Counted from the stretch's first letter, positions 1 to 5,998 are shown. The stretch is DNA of 6,886 nt from Actinomycetes bacterium (GCA_021823045.1 JAKAPB010000101.1:1-6886); one strand, 5' to 3'. Notes: a model not told the origin generated them from the letters alone. Translations and numbers: made by a program.

Positions 1-485
1 GCGAAGCTACTTCCATCTCCTTCGAAGGGAACAAAAATCGGATCGTATCCAAATCCATCATTTCCAGTTACTTGGTCAAGCAACCAACCTTCTACCTCAC
101 CTCTGAATGTTCGGAAACTTTGGTCGGGCATCAAATATGTTGCCACACAGACAAATTTCGCCGAACGGTTCGAAACTCCCTCAAGTTCACCAAGGAGTTT
201 CCGAACGTTGTCCTCGTCGCTAGCATTCTCTCCGGCATAACGTGCTGAGTGAACCCCCGGCGAGCCATCTAGGGCATCTACTTCCAAGCCGGAATCGTCG
301 GAAATTGCCGGTTGGCTAGTCGCTAATGAAATGGCTCTTGCCTTTTTGATCGAATTCTCTTCAAAACTGTCACCATCTTCGACTACTTCAGGAACCCAGC
401 TTGGTCGCGGTGCCAGCTCAATTCCTGGCAAGAGTCTCTTTATCTCTTCGACCTTGTAGGCATTGGAGGTGGCCAGAAAGATCAC
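1..485 (-). CDS. rdgB: RdgB/HAM1 non-canonical purine NTP pyrophosphatase, 3' end cut off by window
   Basis: Cytosolic enzyme that hydrolyses dITP, ITP and XTP to the monophosphate plus pyrophosphate, keeping deaminated purines out of DNA and RNA. The 161 visible codons carry the family hallmarks: the N-terminal nucleotide-binding ATSN (residues 5-8) with K11, the FEEN segment (41-44), the DDSGLEVDALDG block (63-74) with its acidic metal/catalytic residues, SARYAG (80-85), and GNDGFGYDPIF (141-151), the base-recognition loop. Typical members have about 190-205 residues, so some 30-40 C-terminal residues, including the conserved SHR-type motif, lie beyond position 1. The start is a GTG at 485-483 overlapping the rph stop as GTGA, so translation is probably coupled to rph. 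An ATG start would need an in-frame extension into rph, and homology begins right at the GTG. Third gene of murI-rph-rdgB. Identification is firm; only the missing end is unknown. Confidence 0.96.
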   Translation of the reverse strand, partial: MIFLATSNAYKVEEIKRLLPGIELAPRPSWVPEVVEDGDSFEENSIKKARAISLATSQPAISDDSGLEVDALDGSPGVHSARYAGENASDEDNVRKLLGELEGVSNRSAKFVCVATYLMPDQSFRTFRGEVEGWLLDQVTGNDGFGYDPIFVPFEGDGSSF

Positions 486-1225
486 CTCTTGATCTGCCTT
501 TTAGAAGGCGGCACCTTAAGCACTTTGTCCTGTGCAATCTGCAGCTCACCAATGGCCGATTCCGCCAGCCTGATCATGTCTACTAGTTGGCCTTTTGAGA
601 ATGCTGCGCCTTCCGCCGTTCCCTGCACCTCGACAAATCGACCGGCGTCATCCATGACTATGTTCATGTCGACCTCAGCAGAAGAGTCTTCGGAGTAGTC
701 GAGATCGACCAGCACTTCCTCTCCGACCACACCCACGGACACCGCAGCGCAACTGCGAGTAATCGGATTTGACTTGATTTGTCTGACCTCCGTCAGCCTT
801 GTCAAAGCGTCTGACAAAGCTACAAATGCTCCGGTGATGGAGGCGGTCCTCGTACCCCCGTCTGCCTGGAGGACATCACAATCCACATTCAATTGGATCT
901 CCCCCAACAATCCCAGGTCGACACATGACCTCAAGGAGCGCCCAATCAATCGCTGAATCTCCTGGGTCCTCCCCGACTGCTTGCCCTTGACAGCTTCCCG
1001 TGGAATCCTCTCCGGTGAAGCGCCAGGGAGCATCGAATACTCAGCGGTAACCCAACCCTTACCGGTCCCCCTCAGCCAAGGGGGTGGTCGATCCTCAATT
1101 GAAACGGTGCAGAGAACTTTAGTTCTACCTACAGAAATGAGCGTAGAACCGAGTGCCATTTCCGTATAGTCCCGCACTATCTCGATCGGCCTTATCTGAT
1201 CCGGCAAACGTCCATCAAATCTCAT
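482..1225 (-). CDS. rph: Ribonuclease PH
   Basis: Phosphate-dependent 3'-to-5' exoribonuclease that trims tRNA precursors and releases nucleoside diphosphates; members form a hexameric ring of RNase PH-fold subunits. The 247-residue product is full length for the family. Visible signatures are the N-terminal RPIEIVRDY, the GWVTAEYSMLPGAS block (57-70), SGRTQEIQRLIGRSLR (84-99) and DCDVLQADGGTRTASITGA (115-133). R86 and R126 fall at the positions of the known phosphate-binding arginines. LDYSEDSSAEVDMN (175-188) supplies the acidic residues D180 and D186, and VQGTAEG follows. No active-site position looks altered. The ATG (1225-1223) overlaps the murI stop as ATGA, and its own TGA overlaps the rdgB GTG, so it is the middle gene of a tightly coupled operon. 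The same murI, rph, rdgB order is known in actinobacteria, with one gene between murI and rph in M. tuberculosis. Confidence 0.98.
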   Translation of the reverse strand: MRFDGRLPDQIRPIEIVRDYTEMALGSTLISVGRTKVLCTVSIEDRPPPWLRGTGKGWVTAEYSMLPGASPERIPREAVKGKQSGRTQEIQRLIGRSLRSCVDLGLLGEIQLNVDCDVLQADGGTRTASITGAFVALSDALTRLTEVRQIKSNPITRSCAAVSVGVVGEEVLVDLDYSEDSSAEVDMNIVMDDAGRFVEVQGTAEGAAFSKGQLVDMIRLAESAIGELQIAQDKVLKVPPSKRQIKR

Positions 1226-2094
1226 GATCCATTCCGTCCTTTTCCAAAGTTTCTCGTCAGTTCCGACGTTTCCACTTGTCCAACACTCTCAATCCTGCGC
1301 CCAAGCAAGCTAGCGGCGAGTCTACCGAAGGTTGCAGAGTCGCCACTTGAGATAAATACTTCTGAAGGCATCTTTGTCGCGTCCTTCGCCGCCAGTCCAT
1401 TTCCTTCCAGCATGTGACGGACCTCGAAAGCCGTCTCTTCCGAAGATGACACCAAAATGACATCTCTGCCCATCACGTCTTGAATAGTCCTTGCCAAGAA
1501 TGGATAATGTGTACAACCGAGCAAAAGGGTATCAACTTTTGCCATCAAAATAGGCTCCAACAGCCTTCGGGCTAGCACTCGAGCGGATTCCGTCTCTGCC
1601 TCACCCGATTCAACTAGCTCAACAAAACCGGGGCAGGCTTGACAGGTCAAGTCGACATTCGGGGCGACCTCTGAGAAGCTGCGCTGGTATGCGCCTGAAC
1701 CGACAGTCCCTACCGTTGCTATCAAGCCAACCCTCGAGGACCCGGATACAACCGACGCCGCCCTGACACCGGCTTCAATAACTCCAACCACCGGCACGGT
1801 TAGTTCTGACCTAAGGATCCCTAAGGCAGCAGCTGAAGCAGTGTTGCACGCCACCACGACCATCTTTACGCCATACACTTCAACCAGATAAGACGCTATT
1901 TGCTGGGCAAACGCTGCGACATCTTCTTGTGGTTTCGAACCATAGGGATAGCGAGCAGTATCGCCAAAGTAAACGCTGGACTCCAAAGGGAGCAGGTCCC
2001 TTACCGCCGCTAAAATGCTGAGTCCACCAAGGCCTGAGTCAAAAAATCCAATCGGTCTGCTATCCATTGCGAAAGAGCCTAGGGCTTGAAACAT
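1222..2094 (-). CDS. murI: Glutamate racemase
   Basis: Cofactor-independent racemase converting L-glutamate to D-glutamate for peptidoglycan stem peptides. Both catalytic cysteines are present, in ACNTAS (C83) and GCTHYP (C194). The substrate and catalytic-acid motifs FDSGLGG (D19) and FGDTARYPYG, and the EAGVRAA segment, are intact. The start is uncertain. ATG at 2094 (290 aa) has AGGTGA just upstream, with five bases between AGG and ATG. GTG at 2100 adds two residues without a better ribosome site. ATG at 2067 (281 aa) puts the start five residues before the conserved IGFFDSG, nearer the family's usual N-terminus, but has only a distant AGG. Numbering here uses 2094. First gene of murI-rph-rdgB, overlapping rph by ATGA. 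Its promoter should lie in the 2095-2575 spacer, but I could not find a convincing minus-strand -35/-10 pair. Confidence 0.96.
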   Translation of the reverse strand: MFQALGSFAMDSRPIGFFDSGLGGLSILAAVRDLLPLESSVYFGDTARYPYGSKPQEDVAAFAQQIASYLVEVYGVKMVVVACNTASAAALGILRSELTVPVVGVIEAGVRAASVVSGSSRVGLIATVGTVGSGAYQRSFSEVAPNVDLTCQACPGFVELVESGEAETESARVLARRLLEPILMAKVDTLLLGCTHYPFLARTIQDVMGRDVILVSSSEETAFEVRHMLEGNGLAAKDATKMPSEVFISSGDSATFGRLAASLLGRRIESVGQVETSELTRNFGKGRNGS

Positions 2095-2146
2095 CTTCAC
2101 CTAACTAATCAGTTCATCTCGTCGAAGAAGCTAAACCGCCAGCCGA

Positions 2147-2164
2147 GTGGCCTGCCAGGGCCAC
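2147..2164. repeat. Perfect 6-bp GC-rich hairpin in the putative murI leader
   Basis: GTGGCC (2147-2152) and GGCCAC (2159-2164) are perfect inverted repeats around the 6-base loop TGCCAG. No T-run follows on either strand, so this is not an intrinsic terminator. It lies about 50 bases upstream of the murI start and would be in the murI 5' leader if transcription begins further upstream. Role unknown; a repeat this short can occur by chance. Confidence 0.35.
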
Positions 2165-2255
2165 CACGAGTTACCCGATCGATTGGTTTCTTAAAATCAC
2201 TCTACGAGCCGACCACCTCCTAAAGCTTACGAAAACCACCATCAACCCAGGTGAA

Positions 2256-2303
2256 AGATGGCGCCTACTAGCACTCCATCGGGCTAAACCCTGGTCGCCA
2301 TCT
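2256..2303. repeat. 8-bp inverted repeat enclosing a nested stem
   Basis: AGATGGCG (2256-2263) pairs perfectly with CGCCATCT (2296-2303). Inside, CCA (2276-2278) can pair with TGG (2292-2294) and GGG (2281-2283) with CCC (2289-2291) around the loop CTAAA, with a two-base bulge. The result is a two-tier fold of 48 bases. It does not match a tRNA (no proper T arm, too short) or any riboswitch class I recognise. It could be a leader structure for murI (minus) or a protein-binding site; the strand cannot be decided from sequence. Confidence 0.35.
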
Positions 2304-2449
2304 AAGTCCAATCGGCATGCGCAAACGAGTTCTGGCGAGTTCAACCGCAGTTTGAATCAGCGATGCCGGAGGAAAAGGTAGACCGGGTGACTTGACCTAC
2401 AGCAGTTGGCGGTGGACGAGACTTTCCACTACAACGATCGTCATACCAG

Positions 2450-2476
2450 TTGGAAATTGGGCTAGACTGTTATACA
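2450..2476 (+). promoter_or_regulatory. Candidate promoter of the TetR-family gene (extended -10)
   Basis: TATACA (2471-2476) preceded by TG at 2468-2469 gives an extended -10 element (TGTTATACA). TTGGAA (2450-2455) is a partial -35 match, but the 15-base spacer is short, so the extended -10 would carry most of the weight. A second AT-rich box, TATAAA (2483-2488), is an alternative -10 without a good -35. Transcription would start near 2483, giving a leader of about 90 bases before the ATG at 2576. Confidence 0.35.
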
Positions 2477-2493
2477 AATACTTATAAATAGGT

Positions 2494-2521
2494 CTTGAAC
2501 AGGAGGATCTAGTTGTTCTAG
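2494..2521. promoter_or_regulatory. Candidate operator: imperfect inverted repeat downstream of the putative promoter
   Basis: CTTGAACA (2494-2501) and TGTTCTAG (2514-2521) are inverted repeats matching at 7 of 8 positions, separated by 12 bases. The site lies just after the putative promoter and upstream of the TetR-type gene, where such regulators often bind to control themselves. The spacer contains AGGAGG (2501-2506), so a bound protein would also cover a ribosome-binding-like sequence. The assignment to this regulator is inference from position. Confidence 0.35.
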
Positions 2522-2575
2522 CTTTGCGGCCAAAGGGCTTGTAGACGTCTAAGAGATAGATCAAAGGTTTTACAG

Positions 2576-3223
2576 ATGAGTGAAAATCGGTTCGAAGGCA
2601 GACGCCAATCCATTGGATCGGCGGCCAGCAAGAGGTCTGTGCATTTCGACCAAGCCAAGTACCGCCTCCTGAAAGCCGCGACGGAATATTTACTGAGCGT
2701 TGGATTGGCCAATTGGAGTTACCGGGGGTGCGCTCGTGAATTAGGAGTCTCGAGCAACACCCTCAACTACTACTTCAGGTCGAAGGACTTTCTGCTGGTA
2801 GAAATCCTAGAGACAGTTCGAATTAGAGACTTGCCACTGCTAGATGAATTCAAAAATGCCCCCATTGACACGTTCGAGGAACTCTCCTTAGCCTTTTGGG
2901 ACGTCATGTCTGACGGCAAGCAGTTTCCGCTAGGAATGGCACAATTCGAACTCTACACACTTGCGATGAGAGAGCCTGAAAAATATTCAAGTCTGCTCAA
3001 CTCAGAACAACTATGGATCGATGGGATAGCGTCCATCTTAAGGAGGGCGAATTACCCAGCCGATGAGGTATCCCATACCGCGAAAATGTTCCTTTGGGCA
3101 TATCGGGGGCTTTACCTAAGTCTGCTGGTTTCGGACCATTCCCAAGAATCTATGGATCAAACCCGCTTCGCATTCAAAGAGTTGGTCGGTCTGGTCGTCG
3201 GACGGTTCTCGGATAATTCATAA
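2576..3223 (+). CDS. TetR/AcrR-family transcriptional regulator
   Basis: One-component DNA-binding repressor by family; the ligand cannot be read from sequence. The 215-residue product has the family layout. A basic N-terminal tail (1-28) precedes the HTH domain at about 29-75, where RLLKAATEYLLSVG forms the first helix and YRGCARELGVSSNTLNYYFRSKDFLL the helix-turn-helix, ending in the typical YYFxSKxxLL. An all-helical C-terminal ligand/dimerisation region (about 80-210) is, as usual, not diagnostic. The start is ATG 2576, with AAAGG eight bases upstream; the frame is open back to 2522 but holds no other start codon. It is the only plus-strand gene between the two minus-strand operons, divergent from murI and convergent with the flavoprotein gene. 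Likely targets are itself and a neighbour, perhaps the hydroxy-acid oxidase, but no shared operator was found upstream of that gene or mec. Confidence 0.9.
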   Translation: MSENRFEGRRQSIGSAASKRSVHFDQAKYRLLKAATEYLLSVGLANWSYRGCARELGVSSNTLNYYFRSKDFLLVEILETVRIRDLPLLDEFKNAPIDTFEELSLAFWDVMSDGKQFPLGMAQFELYTLAMREPEKYSSLLNSEQLWIDGIASILRRANYPADEVSHTAKMFLWAYRGLYLSLLVSDHSQESMDQTRFAFKELVGLVVGRFSDNS

Positions 3224-3314
3224 CATCAAATAATTGGCAGCGAGCTAGGCCAACTCGACCAGCGCTAAATGGGCATTAGGGGTTTCACCGATTCAGCGCC
3301 TTCTTCCCACGGTC

Positions 3315-3341
3315 GAGAAAAAACATCGGACTATTGGTGTT
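3315..3341 (-). terminator. Weak candidate terminator for the mec-cysO-cysM-flavoprotein operon
   Basis: Read on the minus strand, AACACC (3341-3336) can fold onto GATGTT (3327-3322) with one C-A mismatch around an 8-base loop, and a run of T residues continues directly from the stem. It lies about 130 bases past the flavoprotein stop. The stem is short and AT-rich, so termination would be inefficient; a Rho-dependent end is equally possible. Confidence 0.25.
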
Positions 3342-3376
3342 GAAAAAAATACCTCTTCGCCAAATAACTTTCACCA

Positions 3377-3402
3377 CCCTTCAAGGGGCATTACACTTTT
3401 TT
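3377..3402 (+). terminator. Weak candidate terminator for the TetR-family gene
   Basis: CCCTT (3377-3381) and AAGGG (3383-3387) form an interrupted palindrome, realistically a 3-bp GGG/CCC stem with loop TTCAA, and six T residues follow at 3397-3402 after a nine-base gap. The gap and short stem make this marginal. An alternative pairing of CCTTCA (3378-3383) with TGAAGG (3411-3416) spans the T-run and would compete. Confidence 0.2.
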
Positions 3403-3467
3403 ACCTTCTCTGAAGGACCACAATCGAGCTCGCATTATGGACGGTGAGTTCAGGATCAAAGTTGGCA

Positions 3468-4697
3468 CTAGTGTGATTCGTAAGGCAACATTCGGGGAGT
3501 AACGTAGCTTCGGTCGAGTTCTGATATGGAAGCTGCCCCAAGAAGCGTCATTGCATATTCGATCTCTATTCGCACTTCTATGAGATAAGCGGCCACCCCG
3601 AGTGCACCTCCAGATGCAAATGCCCAAGCCGCATTTCGGCCAATTCCTACTGAACCCGCTCCCATGCAAAGTGCCTTAACTACGTCGGCGCCATTCGAAA
3701 TGCCTCCATCTACAGAAACCCTAAGCGGATCAAAATTATCCCAAAATCCCCACAAGGCGTTGGCGGTTACAATCGTGTCATCTAGTTGTCGCCCACCGTG
3801 GTTCGAAATCACCACCCCGTCGGCTCCGTTTGCAATTGCTACAGCGAGGTCGGCCTGGCTTATAACCCCCTTGGTTGCAACTGGGAGGTCAACCTTGTCT
3901 TTGAGGAGTTTCGTGGCCCCGAGTCCGATAGTAGGGTCCTGATTGAGTGCATTGTCCCGACTTTTGGGCTGAAATGGGATGTCATCGGCGCCAATGGAAT
4001 GGGATTGTCGGCCCTGCGCAACGAGTCGGTCATAAAGCTTGTCAGCATACCCTTCGGGCGGGACAAAACCCATCTTCAAGTCCGAAAGGCGCATTCCAAG
4101 AACCGGAGTATCTACGGTAAGAACCAGGAGCGAGAAACCGCTCGACTTCGCTTCTTGAGCAAGTTGAAGAGTTACGTCCCGCTCGGCCATAAAGTAGACT
4201 TGGAAAAAAAGTTTCGAGCTCTTCGGTGATTCCTTATCCTTCTCCCAAAAATGCTCGAGCATGTATTTGTGGAATCCACCCAACTCTCCAAACAACCTCT
4301 TCTGTTCGGCTGGATCCGCCGCGACCTCAGCCACTTCGTTGATTGGAGTAGTCGTTCGTGACGAAAGGCAGTATGGAACGTTCACTAAATTAGCCGCTAG
4401 CGCGAACTGAGACTCAGCCCCACTATTCAAAAGGGACTGAAAAGCCATGGGCGCCACATAAATGGGGGCAGCCAGGTCAACGGTGCAGAACTGCGAACGG
4501 CTTGAGACCATCTTCCGCTCGACCGGTATTCGAGGAATAAAATCGTATTTCGACCATGAATCCCTAGATCTCGCTAAGGTCCGCTCTTTTGTGGCGCCGG
4601 ATCGATAGTAGTTAAAACTCGTCGGCTCTAGTATGGCCCTCGCTTGATCCTCAAGGTCGCGATAGAGCCAGTTAAATAGTTCATTCGCCATAACCAT
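3468..4697 (-). CDS. FMN-dependent alpha-hydroxy-acid oxidase/dehydrogenase (lldD/glycolate oxidase family) with an insertion
   Basis: TIM-barrel flavoenzyme that oxidises an L-2-hydroxy acid such as lactate, glycolate or mandelate to the 2-oxo acid; the substrate cannot be assigned. The 409-residue product carries YYRSGATKE (30-38, active-site Tyr), APMAF (82-86), FFQVYF (Tyr168), LTVDTPVLGMRLSDLK (193-208), K276 in ATKGV, catalytic SNHGGRQLD (H300, R303), then DGGISNGADVVKAL (330-343) and GIGR (351-354) for FMN phosphate. Two features are odd. About 25-30 extra residues (roughly 128-162) lie between NEVAEVAA and FFQVYF, and the usual DGGIRxG arginine is serine/asparagine. No transmembrane segment is seen. 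The ATG at 4697 has AGGTG about eight bases upstream, better placed than for the ATG at 4691. It begins 41 bases after cysM with no terminator between, so it is probably the last gene of the cysteine operon. Confidence 0.92.
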   Translation of the reverse strand: MVMANELFNWLYRDLEDQARAILEPTSFNYYRSGATKERTLARSRDSWSKYDFIPRIPVERKMVSSRSQFCTVDLAAPIYVAPMAFQSLLNSGAESQFALAANLVNVPYCLSSRTTTPINEVAEVAADPAEQKRLFGELGGFHKYMLEHFWEKDKESPKSSKLFFQVYFMAERDVTLQLAQEAKSSGFSLLVLTVDTPVLGMRLSDLKMGFVPPEGYADKLYDRLVAQGRQSHSIGADDIPFQPKSRDNALNQDPTIGLGATKLLKDKVDLPVATKGVISQADLAVAIANGADGVVISNHGGRQLDDTIVTANALWGFWDNFDPLRVSVDGGISNGADVVKALCMGAGSVGIGRNAAWAFASGGALGVAAYLIEVRIEIEYAMTLLGAASISELDRSYVTPRMLPYESH

Positions 4698-4738
4698 GAA
4701 TCTACACCTGAATCCAGCTTCAACTTAGCTTCGGGCCC

Positions 4739-5692
4739 CTAGAAGTAGATAGTCGACTTCGCCTTTTCGGCCACTTCATCCACGTCGGCGGTCCAAGCTT
4801 GTGTCGATAGATATTTCCACCCACCATCACAAACGACCGTAACAATTACACCCTCGTCGATCGTCGAAGCACACCTCGCGGCCCCAGCCATAATTGCACC
4901 CGAGGAGATTCCGGCAAATACTCCGACCTCGACCAATCGCCTCGTCCAAACGATCGACTCCTTAGGACCGATGACAATCTTCCGATCTAGAAGTTCTGCC
5001 CCGTGGTTATCGATGAAAACGGGAGGTATATATCCGTCATCCAAGCTCCGGAGCCCGTCTACCATCTCACCCGAAGGAGGTTCAATAGCCCACAATTGTA
5101 TCTGTGGGTTCTGCTCCTTTAGAAATCTCCCGACACCCATTAATGTTCCCGCCGTCCCTAGACCCGCGACAAAGTGCGTAATTTCCGGGACATCGCGAAA
5201 GATCTCCGGCCCTGTTGATTGGTAATGAGCCATCGGATTGGCCGGATTGGCATACTGGTAGAGAAAGACCCAACTGGAATTCTCTGAAGCAAGTTTCCTG
5301 GCTAATCGAACTGCGCCGTTTGACCCTTCGCTTCCAGGAGACTCGATGATCTCGGCCCCCCAAATCTGAAGCAGCTGTTTCCGCTCGATGGAAACATTTG
5401 ATGGCAATACAATCTTCAGTCGATACCCCTTCAGCTTGCACACCAGAGCAAGCCCGATTCCGGTATTTCCCGAAGATGGCTCTATAAGAATCTGCCCGGG
5501 CACCCCAGGCTTTAGAATTCCATCCCGTTCAGCCTCTTCGATCATTTTCAACGCAATTCGATCTTTGATCGACCCGCCAGGATTTTGCCCCTCCAGTTTG
5601 GCGTAAATCCTCGCCCTAGGATTTGGACTTAGGCTAGACACATCAACCATTGGAGTATCGCCGACGAGTTCCAAAATGGACGAATAGAGCAC
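4739..5692 (-). CDS. cysM: CysO-dependent cysteine synthase CysM (PLP fold type II)
   Basis: PLP enzyme that, in its mycobacterial counterpart, takes O-phosphoserine to an aminoacrylate intermediate and adds sulfur from CysO thiocarboxylate, giving CysO-cysteine. The 317-residue product has the PLP lysine K43 in NPGGSIKDR, the SSGNTG loop (73-78, N76), the phosphate-cradle GLGTAGTLMG (177-186), and the EPPSGEMVDGLRSLDDGY segment (204-221). R215 there aligns by eye with the arginine that binds the O-phosphoserine phosphate in M. tuberculosis CysM (Arg220). The C-terminal CDGGWKYLST also matches that subfamily rather than CysK. The start is GTG 5692-5690, one base after the cysO stop; the only upstream purine-rich tract lies in the cysO tail, so coupling is likely. 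Substrate choice is inferred from subfamily and from the adjacent cysO and mec. Confidence 0.95.
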   Translation of the reverse strand: MLYSSILELVGDTPMVDVSSLSPNPRARIYAKLEGQNPGGSIKDRIALKMIEEAERDGILKPGVPGQILIEPSSGNTGIGLALVCKLKGYRLKIVLPSNVSIERKQLLQIWGAEIIESPGSEGSNGAVRLARKLASENSSWVFLYQYANPANPMAHYQSTGPEIFRDVPEITHFVAGLGTAGTLMGVGRFLKEQNPQIQLWAIEPPSGEMVDGLRSLDDGYIPPVFIDNHGAELLDRKIVIGPKESIVWTRRLVEVGVFAGISSGAIMAGAARCASTIDEGVIVTVVCDGGWKYLSTQAWTADVDEVAEKAKSTIYF

Positions 5693-5693
5693 G

Positions 5694-5972
5694 CTAGTAC
5701 GTCCCGCCAGCCACAGCCGGAAGGATAGATATCCGATCGTCAGTCCCCACTTTTGTCTCTAGCTTTTCCAAATACCGTACATCATCGTCATTCAGGTAGA
5801 CATTTACGAACTTATGCAGCTCACCATCTTCGGTTAGAACTTGGCTTGCAAACTGCGGGTATTTCGATGAAATGGCTTCTAGGATCTCTCGGATCGACTC
5901 GCCGTTCACTTCTAACGAAGAATTGCCCCCCGCTGAGGGCCTAAGCACCGTTGGTAACCTCACCTGAGTCAT
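5694..5972 (-). CDS. cysO: CysO sulfur-carrier protein (ThiS/MoaD ubiquitin fold) with a two-residue tail after the diglycine
   Basis: Small ubiquitin-like protein whose C-terminal glycine is adenylated (by MoeZ in mycobacteria; no such gene in this window) and converted to a thiocarboxylate, the sulfur donor for CysM. The 92 residues match the CysO pattern: an N-terminal beta strand ending in LPTVLRP, the central HKFVNVYLNDDDVRYLEKL, and the terminal ILPAVAGG. M. tuberculosis CysO ends at the diglycine. Here G89-G90 are followed by T91-Y92 and then TAG, so the product would need trimming before it can be activated. The ATG at 5972 has a strong GGAGG five bases upstream. It starts 26 bases after mec and ends one base before cysM. 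Confidence 0.95.
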   Translation of the reverse strand: MTQVRLPTVLRPSAGGNSSLEVNGESIREILEAISSKYPQFASQVLTEDGELHKFVNVYLNDDDVRYLEKLETKVGTDDRISILPAVAGGTY

Positions 5973-5973
5973 C

Positions 5974-5990
5974 GACCCCTCCCAAAACCC
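5974..5990 (-). promoter_or_regulatory. Strong ribosome-binding site for cysO
   Basis: On the minus strand a G-rich tract, GGGAGGGG, ends three bases before the cysO ATG, with GGAGG at the usual five-base spacing. It is the best-placed ribosome site in this operon. That would fit a need for more carrier protein than enzymes, although the ratio itself is inference. Confidence 0.6.
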
Positions 5991-5998
5991 GACTAATC

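Larger units (their letters stand above)
2095..2575. other. Divergent noncoding spacer between murI and the TetR gene
   Basis: No open frame of useful length has a supported start here, and I recognise no tRNA or riboswitch class. The spacer must hold the murI promoter (minus) and the TetR-gene promoter (plus). Visible structure: a 6-bp hairpin (2147-2164), an 8-bp inverted repeat with an inner stem (2256-2303), an extended -10-like site (2468-2476), and an imperfect inverted repeat (2494-2521). There are also three Shine-Dalgarno-like purine tracts without genes: AGGAGGTGG on the minus strand (2221-2213), GGAGG on plus (2368-2372) and AGGAGG on plus (2501-2506). Each is followed only by a stop within a few codons or by no start. 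In M. tuberculosis the cysM-murI gap is filled by a rhomboid protease gene. I see no trace of one here. Confidence 0.7.
3224..3467. other. Convergent noncoding spacer with several inverted repeats
   Basis: This 244-bp gap separates the 3' ends of the TetR gene and the flavoprotein gene, so it should hold terminators for both. It contains a perfect 7-bp inverted repeat CTCGACC/GGTCGAG (3254-3260 and 3311-3317), TTGGC/GCCAA (3234-3238 and 3249-3253), and two overlapping hairpins at 3377-3416. No stem has a textbook T-run immediately after it. T/A runs occur at 3316-3323, 3343-3349 and 3397-3402. No gene is supported. Confidence 0.6.

Noticed and set aside
774..1169. Plus-strand open frames inside rph
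   Set aside because: Antisense shadows of the strongly conserved RNase PH frame.
2255..2304. Possible tRNA because of the terminal-looking 8-bp stem
   Set aside because: Too short at 48 bases, no T-loop GTTCRA sequence in place, no anticodon arm, no D arm.
2518..2712. 64-codon minus-strand open frame at the start of the TetR gene
   Set aside because: It overlaps the conserved N-terminus of the TetR-type protein on the other strand and has no family signature.
3404..3416. Hairpin CCTTC-TCT-GAAGG as a terminator
   Set aside because: The T-run comes before it on the plus strand and becomes an A-run after it on the minus strand, so it cannot act as a standard intrinsic terminator in either direction.
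3786..4229. 147-codon plus-strand open frame opposite the oxidase gene
   Set aside because: It lies wholly antisense to a well-conserved flavoenzyme, has no recognisable domain and low-complexity shadow-like composition; the minus-strand frame explains the sequence.
4739..5692. Calling this gene CysK (O-acetylserine sulfhydrylase)
   Set aside because: The LRSLDDG segment, the GGWKYLST end and the adjacent cysO and mec genes fit the CysO-dependent CysM subfamily better.
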